NCBI GenBank assembly: GCA_947034895.1
Contig: OX344764.1
Coordinates: 6,696,001 to 6,760,000 of the forward strand
Length of the DNA: 64,000 nt
Direction of reading: 5' to 3'
From: Rhytidiadelphus loreus
Taxonomy: Eukaryota > Streptophyta > Bryopsida > Hypnales > Hylocomiaceae
In this document: positions 13,635 to 25,379 of the stretch, piece by piece
How positions within the stretch are numbered: position 1 is the stretch's first letter
Layout: each line of letters starts with the position of its first letter
The notes under the pieces: model-generated
The model's database searches: none
Told to the model about the DNA's origin: nothing
Seen by the model: only the letters and a program-made list of their open reading frames with translations
Program-made: the position numbers and the translations under genes

Positions 13635-14640
13635 TCATTCAGAATTAGAATCTGTGTCATCTCTCTGACTTGGGCTTGTAGGACCACAACCATAAACACC
13701 AAGATATGGTCCTCCGCCATAGTAGTCAGGAACATATCCGCTTCGCCCACCTCCTTGTCCATAATTTGCGGAGCAAGGACCTCCAAAAGTTGGAGGAGGA
13801 GTTGAATCACCATGTTTTGATCTTCTTTGAGTTGAACCGCCATAATAAGAGCCTCCGACATTTTGAGAGCCATGTTGGGGGTCATGGCCGTAGTGTGAAC
13901 TATAGGGCCCATTTGGTGGGTTATATGCACCACGGTCACGTTGGTAGAATCCATCATACCCATCTTGTCGACCACAGTCCTCTACGCTTCTACGCATTGC
14001 TTCTTGCATTTGTTGTTCGTATTCAATGTCTTCTCGATCTTTTCTTCGCTTGTGCTTCTCTTCCAATGTCATGGGTGCTGGAGCTCCACCTTCATCATTG
14101 TCACTCAACCATTCATCTTCTCCATGTGGCACCACAACTACATGAAACCCAAACTGCCCTTGATTGGACCACTCTGGCTGGTAATCACTTGCAACAGTTC
14201 AACTAGTATAAATTATTACATCATTCCGATTCCGATTATCCACATGTTTTCCATAAATTGTACGCCAATCTACATCTTTGTGGAGTACAATCTCGGCCCA
14301 AACCATAGCCATGTTAGAATAGTTCATTATATTAGGTTTGGAGTCACATAAACCTGTTGAACGCGTTACTTCTTTGTAACGGTGAACAAAGTGTCTGCTC
14401 GTACATGTGAACATTTGTCCTTCCCATCGACGAACTTGTTGTTCAGCGCGTTCTTGTGGCCACATTTTGGAGAGGTAAGTCATTTTTACGTACTTTTTGC
14501 ATATTGTGCAGTCCCAAACTTTCTTTGACTCTTCTTCCCATCCATCTTCAACTACACAATTTGTATTTTCCTAGTCTTCCCAATTCATGTCTTGAGATTT
14601 GCATTTCTCACTTTTACTCGATGGTTTAGGGCGAGACATG
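13635..14640 (-). pseudogene. Unknown gene or transposon ORF with Gly/Tyr/Ser-rich tail, broken
   Basis: Reading leftward from an ATG near 14638, the frame contains CTICKKYVKMTYLSKMWPQE, CTSRHFVHRYKEV and VDWRTIYGKHVDNRNRND. It then passes a stop or a possible short splice at about 14200 and continues with QPEWSNQGQFGF, PHGEDEWLSDNDEGG, a charged helix (EEKHKRRKDREDIEYEQQMQ) and a low-complexity tail full of GGSYYGG, GQGGGRSGY and DYYGGG ending at 13635. An in-frame TAG also lies near 14572. The pattern of Trp and charged residues vaguely recalls Myb/SANT-like proteins of Harbinger-type transposons, but I cannot place it. The stops suggest it is not active. Confidence 0.3.
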
Positions 14641-14805
14641 GTAACCTTAATTACAATGAAGATAATTGATGACAGAATTTTCAAAAATTTGCACCAAGTG
14701 AACCAAGTGCTTCTCACTTGGAATGCAATGGAGTTTAACGGTTTTACGGTTTACAATTCCTTACATCCAAATAATTATTCAAACCACATTACTTAAAACA
14801 ATCAA

Positions 14806-14977
14806 CACTAGAAGGAAACTGCATTTCAACCAACAAAAGCTGAAAGACAGTTTTGCTGACTGCAACACAGTTTTCAAAAAATCGCGTTGACAGTAACGCA
14901 ATTTTTTGAAAACTGTGTTGTAGTCAGCAAAATTGTCTTCCAACTTTTGTTGGTTGAAATGCAGTTTTTTTCTAGTG
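14806..14977. mobile_element. 172-base fold-back CACTA MITE
   Basis: It begins CACTAGAAGGAAACTGCATT and ends with the near-perfect reverse complement finishing TTTTCTAGTG. The two arms pair along almost their whole length around a short centre near 14890, so the single strand would form one long hairpin. It is flanked by CAA on both sides, a 3-base target duplication typical of the CACTA superfamily. There is no coding capacity. Confidence 0.85.
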
Positions 14978-16983
14978 CAAGTATCCAAGCACAACCGTTC
15001 ACACACCAAACCAAAAGGGGCACGCAAAGCCACGGATTCACATCGGGCACTGAATAACCCACTCCGGGAGGGAAACGGCTATGGAAAAATGAGGCGTCTG
15101 AAACGCTATTTATGGCTTCCGACGACACTTTAGGGTTCGTCCGAATCGGACGGCAAAGCATCCAACGCCCCATCGTGTGGATTGAAAGCGTCGCCCGTTG
15201 GATCACACGGTCACCGAGAAAGTGGGGACGCATCGACAAGCGGACGAACAGGTCAGACAACGTGTTGAAAGATTGGACGAGGCGTCGGTTTAGGATTTAC
15301 GGAGCGTCGGAAGGACGGACGGGTCGTCCAGCGAGGAAAATTTTGATGATTAATAGCTCTAAAATGGGATTGAAACACAATAATGTCAACGATGAGATTG
15401 TTATAAATAGAAAACTTAACCTTGTTAAACAATTTCTTTTGAAAAATTGTGAAAATTGCATTCAAAATTGAATGCTGAAAGTTATTTTTTCAAGAAGATG
15501 CTCAAATAGCCTGAAAAACAAGATTGTTCATAACTTTCACATTACTAATCCAAATGGAATGAATCAAAGCTTCATATGTAGACAAAAATATGATATTCAA
15601 GAAGAAAAAAATTAAAAAATTAATTTCAAGTTTTTGTAGATTTCTTTTTTTGCCTGGTGACGTGAAAATTATGTTTAAGATGCCATAACTTTTGCTCTCG
15701 TGCACCAATTGAAATAAAATTTATATTCTCATGAAGCTAATAAAATTTCCTATCTTATGAGAAAGTTTCAAAAAGTTTTACTAAAAATTTAAATCACACA
15801 AACCTGCCTAAAATCTATTTTGTCCCTTGAGGGGACAATGGTCCTTTAGGGGTTAGAAAAATTAAAATTAAAATTTAGACTCCTATAGAACAAAATAGAC
15901 TTTTTTTGACAATATAGCTTTTGTTTTAGTCATGTATTTAGAAATTGAATTCCCTTTTTTTTCCTTTAAAATTTTTACACAACATGTGGTGAAGGGATAG
16001 TTTGAAAGACTTACAATTTTTATATCCTTTGATTATATCATGAGAAAGTTATTGTATGATGTAAAGGTTTTCTAAGTATGTATGCATGTATGCCAAGTAG
16101 ATTTGAATGTATTTTTCAAATAAATAGTAATTTGAAATTGGTTTTCTAAAAAATTAATTTTGTAAGAAGTTTCAAATCGTTCTATATAGATTAGGGAGGT
16201 GAAACTCATGAAGAATTTCAATTTCCAATTTAAGTGGGATTTCTACATTCAAAATTTTTTATTGAATGTAATTTCAAATATTTTCAAATTAAAAAAAAAA
16301 AAATAGGATGCAAATTGTTGATTACAAGTTTACAACATGTGCATTAGTACATTGCAACCATTAGATTTGGAAACTTTAGTTTCATAACTAGAATTCTTTT
16401 CATTAAATGTTGTAAATCGATCTCAATTTCTATCTACTTATTATTTTTTCCAAACATGAATATAAAATATTTATTATTGCAACTTCTAATATAGATTTTC
16501 TAACATATTTTTTCAGCATATGATGGAAAATTGCAAATTGTAGAATTGATATATACCTTAATTTTTCAGATAAAATTTTGGAAAAATTAAATTTAATCAT
16601 TTGGGATGAATGAAACACGATTTTTTAAAAATCCAAGCATCATGATGTTGCAATTGGTGAAGTCTTTTATTTTACAATTTCAAGAAGGAATAATAGGTCA
16701 AAATAAGTACAAGCTAGATCATCTAATTAAATCGGTTGAAAAAATAAACATAAATTAAGATTTCAGCCTTGCTTTGAAGACTTATATTTAAAAGCACTTA
16801 TGGACCTTTCATATGTTGAAAACTTTGATACAATCAAATTATTTGAATCAAAGTTGAGTTACATTATAAATTTAATTGGATCTTCAATGGAATTCAAAAT
16901 CTAATTGAAAATAAAATACAATTTGAGCTCTAAATTCATAATTCTTGAAAAATTCTTTAAAATTCCAGAAACAATCCAAAAGC
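14978..16983. other. Non-coding; GC-richer island then AT-rich sequence
   Basis: 15050-15330 is clearly more GC-rich than its surroundings and is studded with CGGACG/CGTCCG words, like a promoter or a subterminal repeat cluster, but no gene follows it. 15500-15856 resembles the right part of the TTAA-type elements at 26.4 and 54.6 kb: it shares CATAACTTTCA, TGGAATGA(A)TCAAAGCTT and a CCTTTAGGGGTTA end at about 15843-15855. From 15857 to 16983 I see only AT-rich sequence. Confidence 0.4.
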
Positions 16984-16989
16984 ATTCTA

Positions 16990-17353
16990 AAACAACCCCA
17001 AAACAACCCCAACACAACTCCAACACAACCCCAATACAACCCCAACACAACCCCAACACAATTCCAAACAACCCCCAACACAACCCCAAACAATCCCAAA
17101 ACAATCTCCGAAACAACCTCCCAAACAACCCCAAACAATCCCAAAACAATCCCCAAAACAAACCCCAAACAAACCTCAAAACAAACCCCAAAACAAACCC
17201 CAAAACAAACCCCAAAACAAACCCCAAAACAAACCCCAAAACAAACCCCAAAACAAACCCCAAACAACCCCAAAACAAACCCCAAACAACCCCAAAACAA
17301 CCCTAAAACAACCCCAAAACAACCCCAAAACAACCCCAAAACAACCCTAAAAC
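16990..17353. repeat. C/A-rich satellite-like block (CAAAACCCC words)
   Basis: About 360 bases consist almost solely of CAAACCCCAAAA-type words, including seven near-identical ACAAACCCCAAA steps in a row between about 17155 and 17270. The plus strand has almost no G and the minus strand is a run of GGGG tracts separated by TTTTG. Open frames on both strands, giving Asn/Pro/Lys/Thr-rich or Gly/Phe/Leu/Val-rich peptides, are by-products of the repeat. Confidence 0.9.
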
Positions 17354-17379
17354 ATTGAACAAAAACATGTTGATTTGGT

Positions 17380-17573
17380 CGTTGCACTATTCACATGAAC
17401 AAAAATTTGTTAAATCATTTTGTTAACTTGTGCTCAAATCAACAAAAATTTGTTAACCATTGTATTAGCTTGGGCTCAAATCAACAAAAAAATGTAAAAA
17501 CGGTCATTGCAGTACCCAAATCAACAAGTCCTTGATGATTTTCTGTTGATTTGAACATAATTTTCTACTAGTG
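17380..17573. mobile_element. Right end of a CACTA-like element
   Basis: The stretch ends TTTTCTACTAGTG at 17573, the reverse complement of CACTAGTAGAAAA, a common plant CACTA terminus. Just inside are repeated CAAATCAAC and CAAAAATTTGTTAA words in both orientations, which look like subterminal repeats. The C/A-rich block lies immediately inside and may belong to the same element. The left terminus was not located. Confidence 0.55.
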
Positions 17574-17772
17574 ATGAATCATTGTGATATATGTATGTTT
17601 TGTATTGATGACTATCTAATAAATGTCAATGAAGAGAGTTGCATTCCTTCTCGCATTCTCCCTCTTTAATATGATTGTCTTATGTATGTATCTAAAATCA
17701 TGTGTATTTGTTTTTAACTACATAAAGTCTTTTATTCAATTGTTAAATTATTTGGATGTATGATTGCAATGT

Positions 17773-18089
17773 CACTATTACAAAACATAATAAAAAAACG
17801 CACTCAAAATTGAGTGCAATTTGTTTTGCCACAATTTTGTGCAGGCCCACTATGCGCACAATCAACTTCTTTTGGGATTTATGACTTCAATTTTAAGAAT
17901 TTTAGAGCATATGATATACCGTTGGAAATTTATTTTTAAGACCTTTCAAATGGTATATCACACGCTCCAAAATTACAAAAATTGCAAAAGAATTTGGAGG
18001 CCTACTATGCGTGCATGCACAAAATCGTGGCAAATCAAACCGCACTTGATGTTGAGTGCGGTTTTTCTTTACCATGTTTTGTTATAGTG
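17773..18089. mobile_element. 317-base CACTA MITE
   Basis: It starts CACTATTACAAAACATAATA and ends CATGTTTTGTTATAGTG. The termini pair for about 35 bases with a few mismatches, and inner arms around GCACTC/GAGTGC and GATATACC/GGTATATC also pair, so most of the element folds on itself. TGT flanks both sides as a 3-base target duplication. No protein is encoded. Confidence 0.85.
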
Positions 18090-19390
18090 TGTGTCATGTT
18101 CATTTAAAATGCATGAAAAATGCAATTGTAATTTGTAATTAAAGCTATTTTGGACCTTAGTCAACCTAATCACAAACCACACATAAATTTTAAAAATGTG
18201 GCTCTCAATCATCTAAAATATCACTTGCTTGAGTTACATTTCACAATATATATTAGCCAAAATATAACTAGCAATAGTCATATAATGCTCATAATTATGT
18301 GTGTCAAAATGTGAGCTTGTACTTCCCAAAATATGATTGGAGTCAATCATAAAATTATTAATGACATTCATGTGAACTACCACATCAATAAAAAATATGA
18401 CTCTCAAGAGTCATATTTCACATCAGTAAAGAAAATGACTCACGAGAGTCATATTTATATTCCACATCATTCAAAAATATGACTACACAAAGTCATATGC
18501 CACGTAGGATTTTTTTTTCCTTCTCCAAATAGCTCAAAAATAAGTCAAGTCTCCAAGGATAATCAATGTATATGCCACATTGGCAAAATATGGCTAATTA
18601 TACCCTAAATCCATATGACTACAAATGTGACTGATGTCTAAAGTGACTTGTCGGTAATGACTAGACCCAGTCATATCGCGAATCATCGACAATGATTTCT
18701 GCGTGAGTCATATTTTTTGATTTTACGACTCAATGTAGTCATATTTCACAGACATGAAACACTTATTTTGTTGTAATGATTGTATAGAATGTTCAAGGCT
18801 ATAAGAAATTGCTTTCTTCAAAGTCTACTATAGGTGCCACCTTTTCTAGAACCGCCATTGAACGCAATACCATTGATGGAGATATTCAAATCCCTACTAT
18901 GTGCATTGAAGAAGCAACCAATATTTTTTGGAAATGAGAATTCCTTATGCATGATTTCCTTCTGCTATATGACAACTATGATCCTTATCTGCCTTGTCGC
19001 ATACACTTTACCTTCAATAATTTTTTCACTGCCATATTATTACAATTGTTGAATATAAAACGACGAAGTTCTAAAATTTTCCTATATCCATGACGTGAGC
19101 ATATATACAAGTCCAGCACGGTCAGTTGTTGCCCACGAGCCCCCCCCCAATTTGTAATTTTCAAACGCATCACTACTCCTATACTCCTATTAGTGGGAAC
19201 ACTAAATTTTCAACGTTTCCTAACATGTATTGCCTTCCCATCCCCCCAAATACTAGCGCTGTATTTTGGGGAGGGATTTCTGCATTTCGACCATACAACA
19301 GTTCCAACTAAAAAAAATGAACGAATGAAAAAAAAAGTCTGTCCATGTGAGATGCGGCGCTTCACTTCTGTGCGACGTCGACGCGCTTAG
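18090..19390. other. Non-coding; cluster of GTCATAT/ATATGACT words
   Basis: Between about 18380 and 18750 the words ATGACT, AGTCATAT and GACTC/GAGTC recur in both directions, much like the subterminal region of the CACTA-like element at 339-1132. The cluster ends near TTTTGTTGTAATG, possibly a mutated CACTACAACAAAA terminus. From 18800 to 19390 I see no feature. Confidence 0.4.
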
Positions 19391-20781
19391 CAAGCCTTGA
19401 ACCCCAAGACAGCAACGTCAGCCCCTCAAGCATCGGAATGGCAGAGGCGCAGCCAAGTGGCCAAAAGCGACAACGAGAACGTGGCGCCCACCTCACTTTT
19501 TCATCCAATATCACAACGAATGAGAAACATCCGTCCCCCTCCGTCAGTCGCAGGCAATCTCCAGAACTGCGTGAACGCAAACACAAGAGCCCTGTTCTGC
19601 GTCGCGGGCTCCCGTGCAATTCCATCGCCAAATCTCCGTTTAGGGTTTTGGCTTGGGCGCATCAAGCTTAAACCTCTTGCCATTTACCCCGCGGGCACCT
19701 GCTTCTCCTTCTTTCTTTCTTTCAATTTACGCCTCTTTTTTTTTTGACTTTTTTTTCGACTTTCTTTTGGTTTTCCGAGGAATATTGTGGCGGCGGAGGT
19801 GAGACGATCTGCGTCGGATTCTTTGTTGCGTTACATGAGCTTCTGATCGGGATTTATGGAGTTCATTCAGGGTTTCGGAGGTGGTAGGCGAGCATGTGAT
19901 TAGCAGGTGAGTATTTGTGAAGGTTTGAAGGGTTTTGTATTTTGTTTTTTGTTTTTTTTGTGTGTGTGTGTTTTTTGGATGATCGTGCAGCAGCTTGTGT
20001 TTGTTGGCTGGATTTGAAGTGATGTGGAAAGGCTTTTTTTGGAGATCAGCATTGTAGGGTTTTCTTTCTTTAGGTGTATGGGGAGGGAGGGATTTTTTGA
20101 TTTTTTGATTATAGGTTTCTTGATTTCGTTTGATGTTGGAAATAGGGCGAAATGAAACATTTTTCTGTGTTCACGGATGTTGTTTTACCACATCTTAATT
20201 ACAATTGCTAAGGTGAGTACACCCAAAACCAACACACTAAGAAAATGACAGTACGCAGTAGATCTCTACATTCAGGTGCATCAAATGTACAGCACCACTG
20301 TTGCATTTGGGTGTTCTGACCTTACATCGAGACTTCATATATGACATTGAACTTATTTGGGGTTTATTGATTTGGAGTATCTAGGCGGGTGAATTTTGAA
20401 AGTTAACGTGTGCTTTTACTTTAGATCGTAGTTGTAGGACTTTTCCCTTTTTTTTTGGGTATATACGAGACATGAGAATATATTATGGTTTGTGTTGGAA
20501 TGAGGGTGCCATCAATCTGTTATTGTATTGGCTGATGTTTTTCTAATACAAATCTCAATCCCAGTTGTTATAGTAACACTTCTGTTATGATATTAAGCGT
20601 CTTTTTCGTTCCAGTTTTCGGTATTTTGATTCAGTGTTTATACTTTGGTGAATTTTCGGAGTTCAAAGGGGACTTAACCCTTGAAGTTTGCAGTGGAGGT
20701 TGCAGGCATGCGTATCCCGCCTGTTTCTAAATTGGATCAGATTTTCCGCTCCTATCGCTCAGGCGGTCGAGGACGGACAGG
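19391..20781 (+). promoter_or_regulatory. Leader and 5' UTR intron of the ABC1K gene
   Basis: Base composition turns GC-rich at about 19390. A telo-box-like TTAGGGTTT lies at 19640-19648, followed by a pyrimidine-rich run (about 19700-19770). A very strong donor (AGCAG then GTGAGT, GT at 19907) and an acceptor after GTTTGCAG (AG at 20692-20693) suggest a 0.8-kb intron in the 5' untranslated region. The transcription start cannot be fixed from sequence alone. Confidence 0.5.
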
Positions 20782-23700
20782 ATGCAACGATGTTGCTGGA
20801 AGAGGGTTTTTTCAATGCAGTGTCGGAAAGCGTTACCTGATGGTCATGAGCGGGCTTCTGCTTCTGTAGTTTCATTTATCCGTGCCGGCTTTTCGCAAAC
20901 AGGGACATGGAGAGTCTTTACAGTGCCGAGGTGGAGGTCTTTGGGAACGATTGCAGGGGCTGCTGCTCCAAGGTTGACAGGGGCATGCCCTGTACAGGTT
21001 GTACGTCAGGACGGGTATTCGTCTTTATTTCAAATCTGGAAAGCGAGACGCTTGAAAGAATTCGACTATCATTTACAAGGGATGAGAGAGTTTTCGTGTC
21101 GAAAGTTTCACGATGGACTATATTGGAGACCAGCCGTTTTTGTCAGTTTGGCTGACAATAAAAGTAAGGTATATTCGTCGGCAACCTTCTCCGTGGACTG
21201 CTACTCTGGTCAGGGATTTTTTAGTGGCTTTTGATTACCCAGTCCAGGTGCTCGTTCTCACAATCACCATAACGTTGCCCAATTAATGGCAGATTTCAGT
21301 TGTGGGGAGGACTGTGTGTTTCATATTTTATCTAAAAAATATTGTCGTCCTTTATCTTAAGACATCAATTGAACAGAATTCTACTACTGAAGTTTTAATT
21401 ACTTTAAGTTGTATTTTCAATCTTATTAGCTAGTTCCTTGCTAGGATCATTCGTTCATTCGAATGTGCTAGGACTTTACGGTATATTACCCGTAAAACTC
21501 GATTTAGTGAAGGAGCTTGACCATATGTATTTTCTCTGTTGCTTGTCTTTAGGTGCTGTTGCCATCATTGGCTTTGCTGGTGGGCGAAGCTTTGCATCAA
21601 CGGTATAGGGCACCCGCTTCGGCGGAGCAGCTTCATGGGAATTGGGAATTGACTAGTCAGACTCAGGAATCAAGCCTCAAGTCGATGTTTAACGAGGTAT
21701 GTGAATGTACTTTTTTTTCTTTAATGTTTTCTCGCACTCGCTGTCATGCCCACCGACGTTGACATGGAGGTACGAGTTTGAGTAAAGTGGAGTAATATTG
21801 TGGCTAATGAGGCAAATTACTGATATCTACTTTCTTTGTTATTGGTTGGATTTTTGATGGGAAAGACAGTCGAAGGAGTTTTATTATGGTTCAGAGTGAT
21901 GTTTTTGGTGGCGCTCTTTACGCCGTCCCTTCTTGTTGGCGCCTTTGTCGACCTCAAGGATGGTCCGCTGCGGAGGTTTTGGTTGCACCTTCTACTGTGG
22001 ACACTTGAAACTGCGGGTAATATCCCTATATCCAAAGATCATTTGTCTCTCCTTCATCTCATGTTGAGAGTGCGTCGGAATGAGTACTCATTGGCTGGGC
22101 GATGTGACGTCCACTTGGCGTTTTGTTATTTCTTTATCTTTGATATAATTATATAATCTTTGATATTTTTTGGGCTGACGTCATCTCTTCATGGCTTCTT
22201 ACATAGCTGCTCAAAATTGTTATTTTGTGTTCTCCAGGTCCTGCATTTATTAAGTGGGGACAATGGGCTTCGACGCGTCCTGATATTTTCCCCGCAGACG
22301 TTTGCGATGAGCTGTCTAGGCTTCATATGCAGGTTTGTGAATTTTTGCTTGAAATTTCTAACTACATTGCAATCAATAATTTATCCCGAGAGAATCTTCT
22401 GAACTTTTGCAGTAGGTATCTTGTCTGTTGTAATAATCTATATGTTGGTTTGGCAGGCGCCTAAACATAGCTTTGCGGAGACGAGGAGAATCATGCAAAA
22501 AGCTTTTAGAGTTCCTATCGAGGCATTATTTGACGACTTTGAGCCGGAGCCCGTGGCATCTGGTAGCATCGCTCAGGTATGCATCATAGTTTAGAGCGCA
22601 TCAATGTACGTTACAGTCATTGGGCATGGTCTGTTCGACATCATGTATTGAATTATGATCGTTTTACACTTTAGGGAGGTTGAATATACCGAATCTTTGT
22701 GCGGTTGTGGTTTTGCGCAGATCCATCGGGCTGTACTAAAGAAACCTCCTGGAAACGGTCCTCCGCTAGTTGTTGCTGTGAAGGTAAATGAAGTATTCAT
22801 GTCACAGTTCTTAAGACTAGTTACAAGCACAGGTTTTTCTTTTCTTAGTTTTCAAATTTTCGTGTTTTCCTTTCGGAATGTTCCTGGTTGTTTGCTTGGT
22901 GAGATGGTTTTCACGTTCATTGTTTGTCGTATTCCAAGGTCTAGCTAATTTGGGGACTTATTATGTGTTGTTACGGGCGATTTTGTTTAGGTTCGACATC
23001 CCAAGGTTCATGATCTTCTCCAGAGAGATTTTGTTATAATCAGATATTTAGCCACGTTTTCCACGATGATTCCAGGCTTGAAGCACTTGCAATTGGATAA
23101 GACTGTTCAGCACTTCGCTGCTTTTATGACCAGACAGGTGTGTAATGATAATACGGAATGTCTGAATTTTCTCCGAGTCAAAAAAAGTCTCTGTTTCTGT
23201 TATGCTACCCAGGTGCAGTGTATACTTTCGTTGCTATCACTTCCGATTCATAGATGCATAGATTCATAAATCTGGAGTATGTGCAGTTTAATTATATATT
23301 TTTTATCGTCTTTTTCTGCTAGTGGTTTATATCAACGTGTGCTCATTTCCGAGTGGTGTGACAGGTGGATTTAACTTTGGAGGCTGCACACCTTCAGAGA
23401 TTTATATACAACTTTAGAAAGTCAAAAGATGTTTCTTTTCCAACACCCATTTATCCATTGGTTCATCCCACAGTTTTGGTAGAGGTTAGTCTTTATTTGC
23501 AACTTTAACCTTTTCGTGTCTATTGTTGTGGTCTTGTCTGTTCAGTCTTTTCTTTTGTAATTACCTTTGGAGGAGAAATTACTTATTGAGATGCCTTCTT
23601 GGGATTGGTTTCTGTCTCAGACTTATGAAGAGGGACTTTCAGTGTCCAAGTATGTGAATTCGGGTCCCCTGACCAAAATTCACTCACGGCTTGCTTATAT

Positions 23701-25379
23701 TGGTAGCAGTTGCCTCTTAAAGATGATGCTGGTAAGTATTGATGCACTTGTCATCCTCAATTTGAATTTAATGAATTTGTGGAATCGAGCGCTTCAATGT
23801 TCTGTTCTGTACCATAATATATATGGATAGATTTATTGAGTATGTTCTATATGGGTATGTTCTATTCTTTAGATGGGAGAATTTTTTGTTGGCACGGGAT
23901 TTATCGTTTGTGCAAACATTTTCGAGAAGAACTTGTATCAAGATCAACCTTAGAATGATTGAGCTTTGCCCAGATAGCGTTCAATCGCTGCCGTCGATTT
24001 CTCACACTTGTCTGGATTGATGTTGCAGCAAGACAATTTTATTCATGGAGACCTACATCCAGGAAATATTTTTGTGCGTTTTGTGAACAATGTTCCCAAG
24101 GTTGTTCTTCTAGATGTCGGCATGACAGCTGAATTGAATGCTCACAGTCGGGCGGTGATGTTGGATCTTTTTAAGGTGAGTTCAGTCTCATCATCCTGTT
24201 TCATTAGACTTTAGGTATTCTCTTTGTATACTATAAATTGGTTATAGCATTTGCTTCACTCGTTTTTTTATGAAATCTAGTCTAGAGCAAACGCAGTGAG
24301 TAATTTTTTTCCAATTCGAGGATCATCGGTCCCCCTTGCAGATAATGGCTTGGTGCTCGGTTTTGGAGGGGAGTTCTTGTGATTCATCTCGTCGGTGTAA
24401 ATGCTTTGTAAATTGGACTGCCTTTTAACTGCTATAGTGTACTGCAGGCGATTGCAATAAAAAACGGACATGATGTTGCTACTCATACGTTGCAGTTTAC
24501 AGATGATCAGACTTGCCCTGATCCAGAGGTGAATACTTCCTATTTTTCATAACTCAGTTTAAAGCATACGAAGGTGGAATGTTGAGCTTATTGTACGGTT
24601 TTATTTGGGGTAATTTTTTATTCCACTGTTGCACCTTTCCATTGAGGATTGGCTTTCCGTTGCACTCAGCTATTATAACTATAACGCCGTGTACTGTTTA
24701 CTTATTATCTTTAATCAGTTGTCGTTGCATGTGGACACAAGCCCTGATTTTGTTGGTATTGTTTCTGGATACGAACAGGCCTTCAAGAAGGCTGTGGATG
24801 ACAAATTCAAGGAATATTTGTCTATTCGAGGGACAGCAAATAATACTGGCGAGTGCATGACAGAATTGTTTGACCAAATACGTCAACATCGTGTCAATAT
24901 GGATGGCGACGTGTGCACCGTCATGGTCACCACTTTGATACTAGAGGTATACAACATACCTTGTAACTGTTTCTCTCTTTGTTTAATATTCTCCTATTTC
25001 ATTTTAAAAGATTTTTTGCTGTATCTTAGTCGATTTGAAACTGCAATCATCCTTTTTTGAAGAATAACATGCGTTAATGGAATGCTAAACGTCTCTTAAA
25101 TTTCAGGAAACTTTTACTGGAGATTGCAAATCAATTTTCTATGTATTTAGCGTCTGCTAGAAGTGTTGCATTTGTAATGTTGGTTCGTTTACTTACATCT
25201 TCTAGTCCAATTTAGTAAATGAGAGGATCTGACGTGTTGCTGTGAAATGTTTGATACAGGGTTGGCAGAGGAAATTAGATCCCGACCTTGATCTTTTTAA
25301 GATGTTGGAAGAATTGTTGACGAAACATGAGTATGCAGTTCCGTTTGACTACATCTTTAACGCAATTGCTGCTCCATGA
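20782..25379 (+). CDS. ABC1/ADCK2-like (abkC-type) atypical kinase, 13 exons
   Basis: Exons: 20782-21168, 21553-21696, 21866-22016, 22238-22332, 22457-22576, 22721-22783, 22991-23137, 23365-23484, 23621-23731, 24029-24175, 24448-24528, 24779-24946, 25260-25379; all junctions keep phase and give 617 residues. ABC1 (UbiB/COQ8) family hallmarks are present in order: the KxGQ motif as FIKWGQWASTRPD (about 231-243), the Ala-rich-loop equivalent VASGSIAQ (292-299), VAVK (Lys320), HGDLHPGN (452-459) and LLDVG (DVG in place of DFG, 475-477). The N-terminus is rich in Arg and Ser and poor in acids, suggesting mitochondrial import, as expected for this subgroup. A hydrophobic segment (WFRVMFLVALFTPSLL) precedes the kinase core. 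ABC1 proteins are linked to ubiquinone and lipid quinone metabolism; a precise substrate is not known for this branch. The start is the first ATG in the open first exon; the first exon is the least certain part. Confidence 0.9.

Noticed and set aside
16990..17353. Ciliate-type telomere repeat (TTTTGGGG)
   Set aside because: The repeat unit is irregular and internal, and the neighbouring genes are plant genes. The likeness is only in short words.
16905..17387. Open frames of 125-167 residues rich in Asn/Pro/Lys or Gly/Phe/Val on both strands
   Set aside because: They are by-products of the CAAAACCCC repeat, open in several frames at once with no start context or splice signals.
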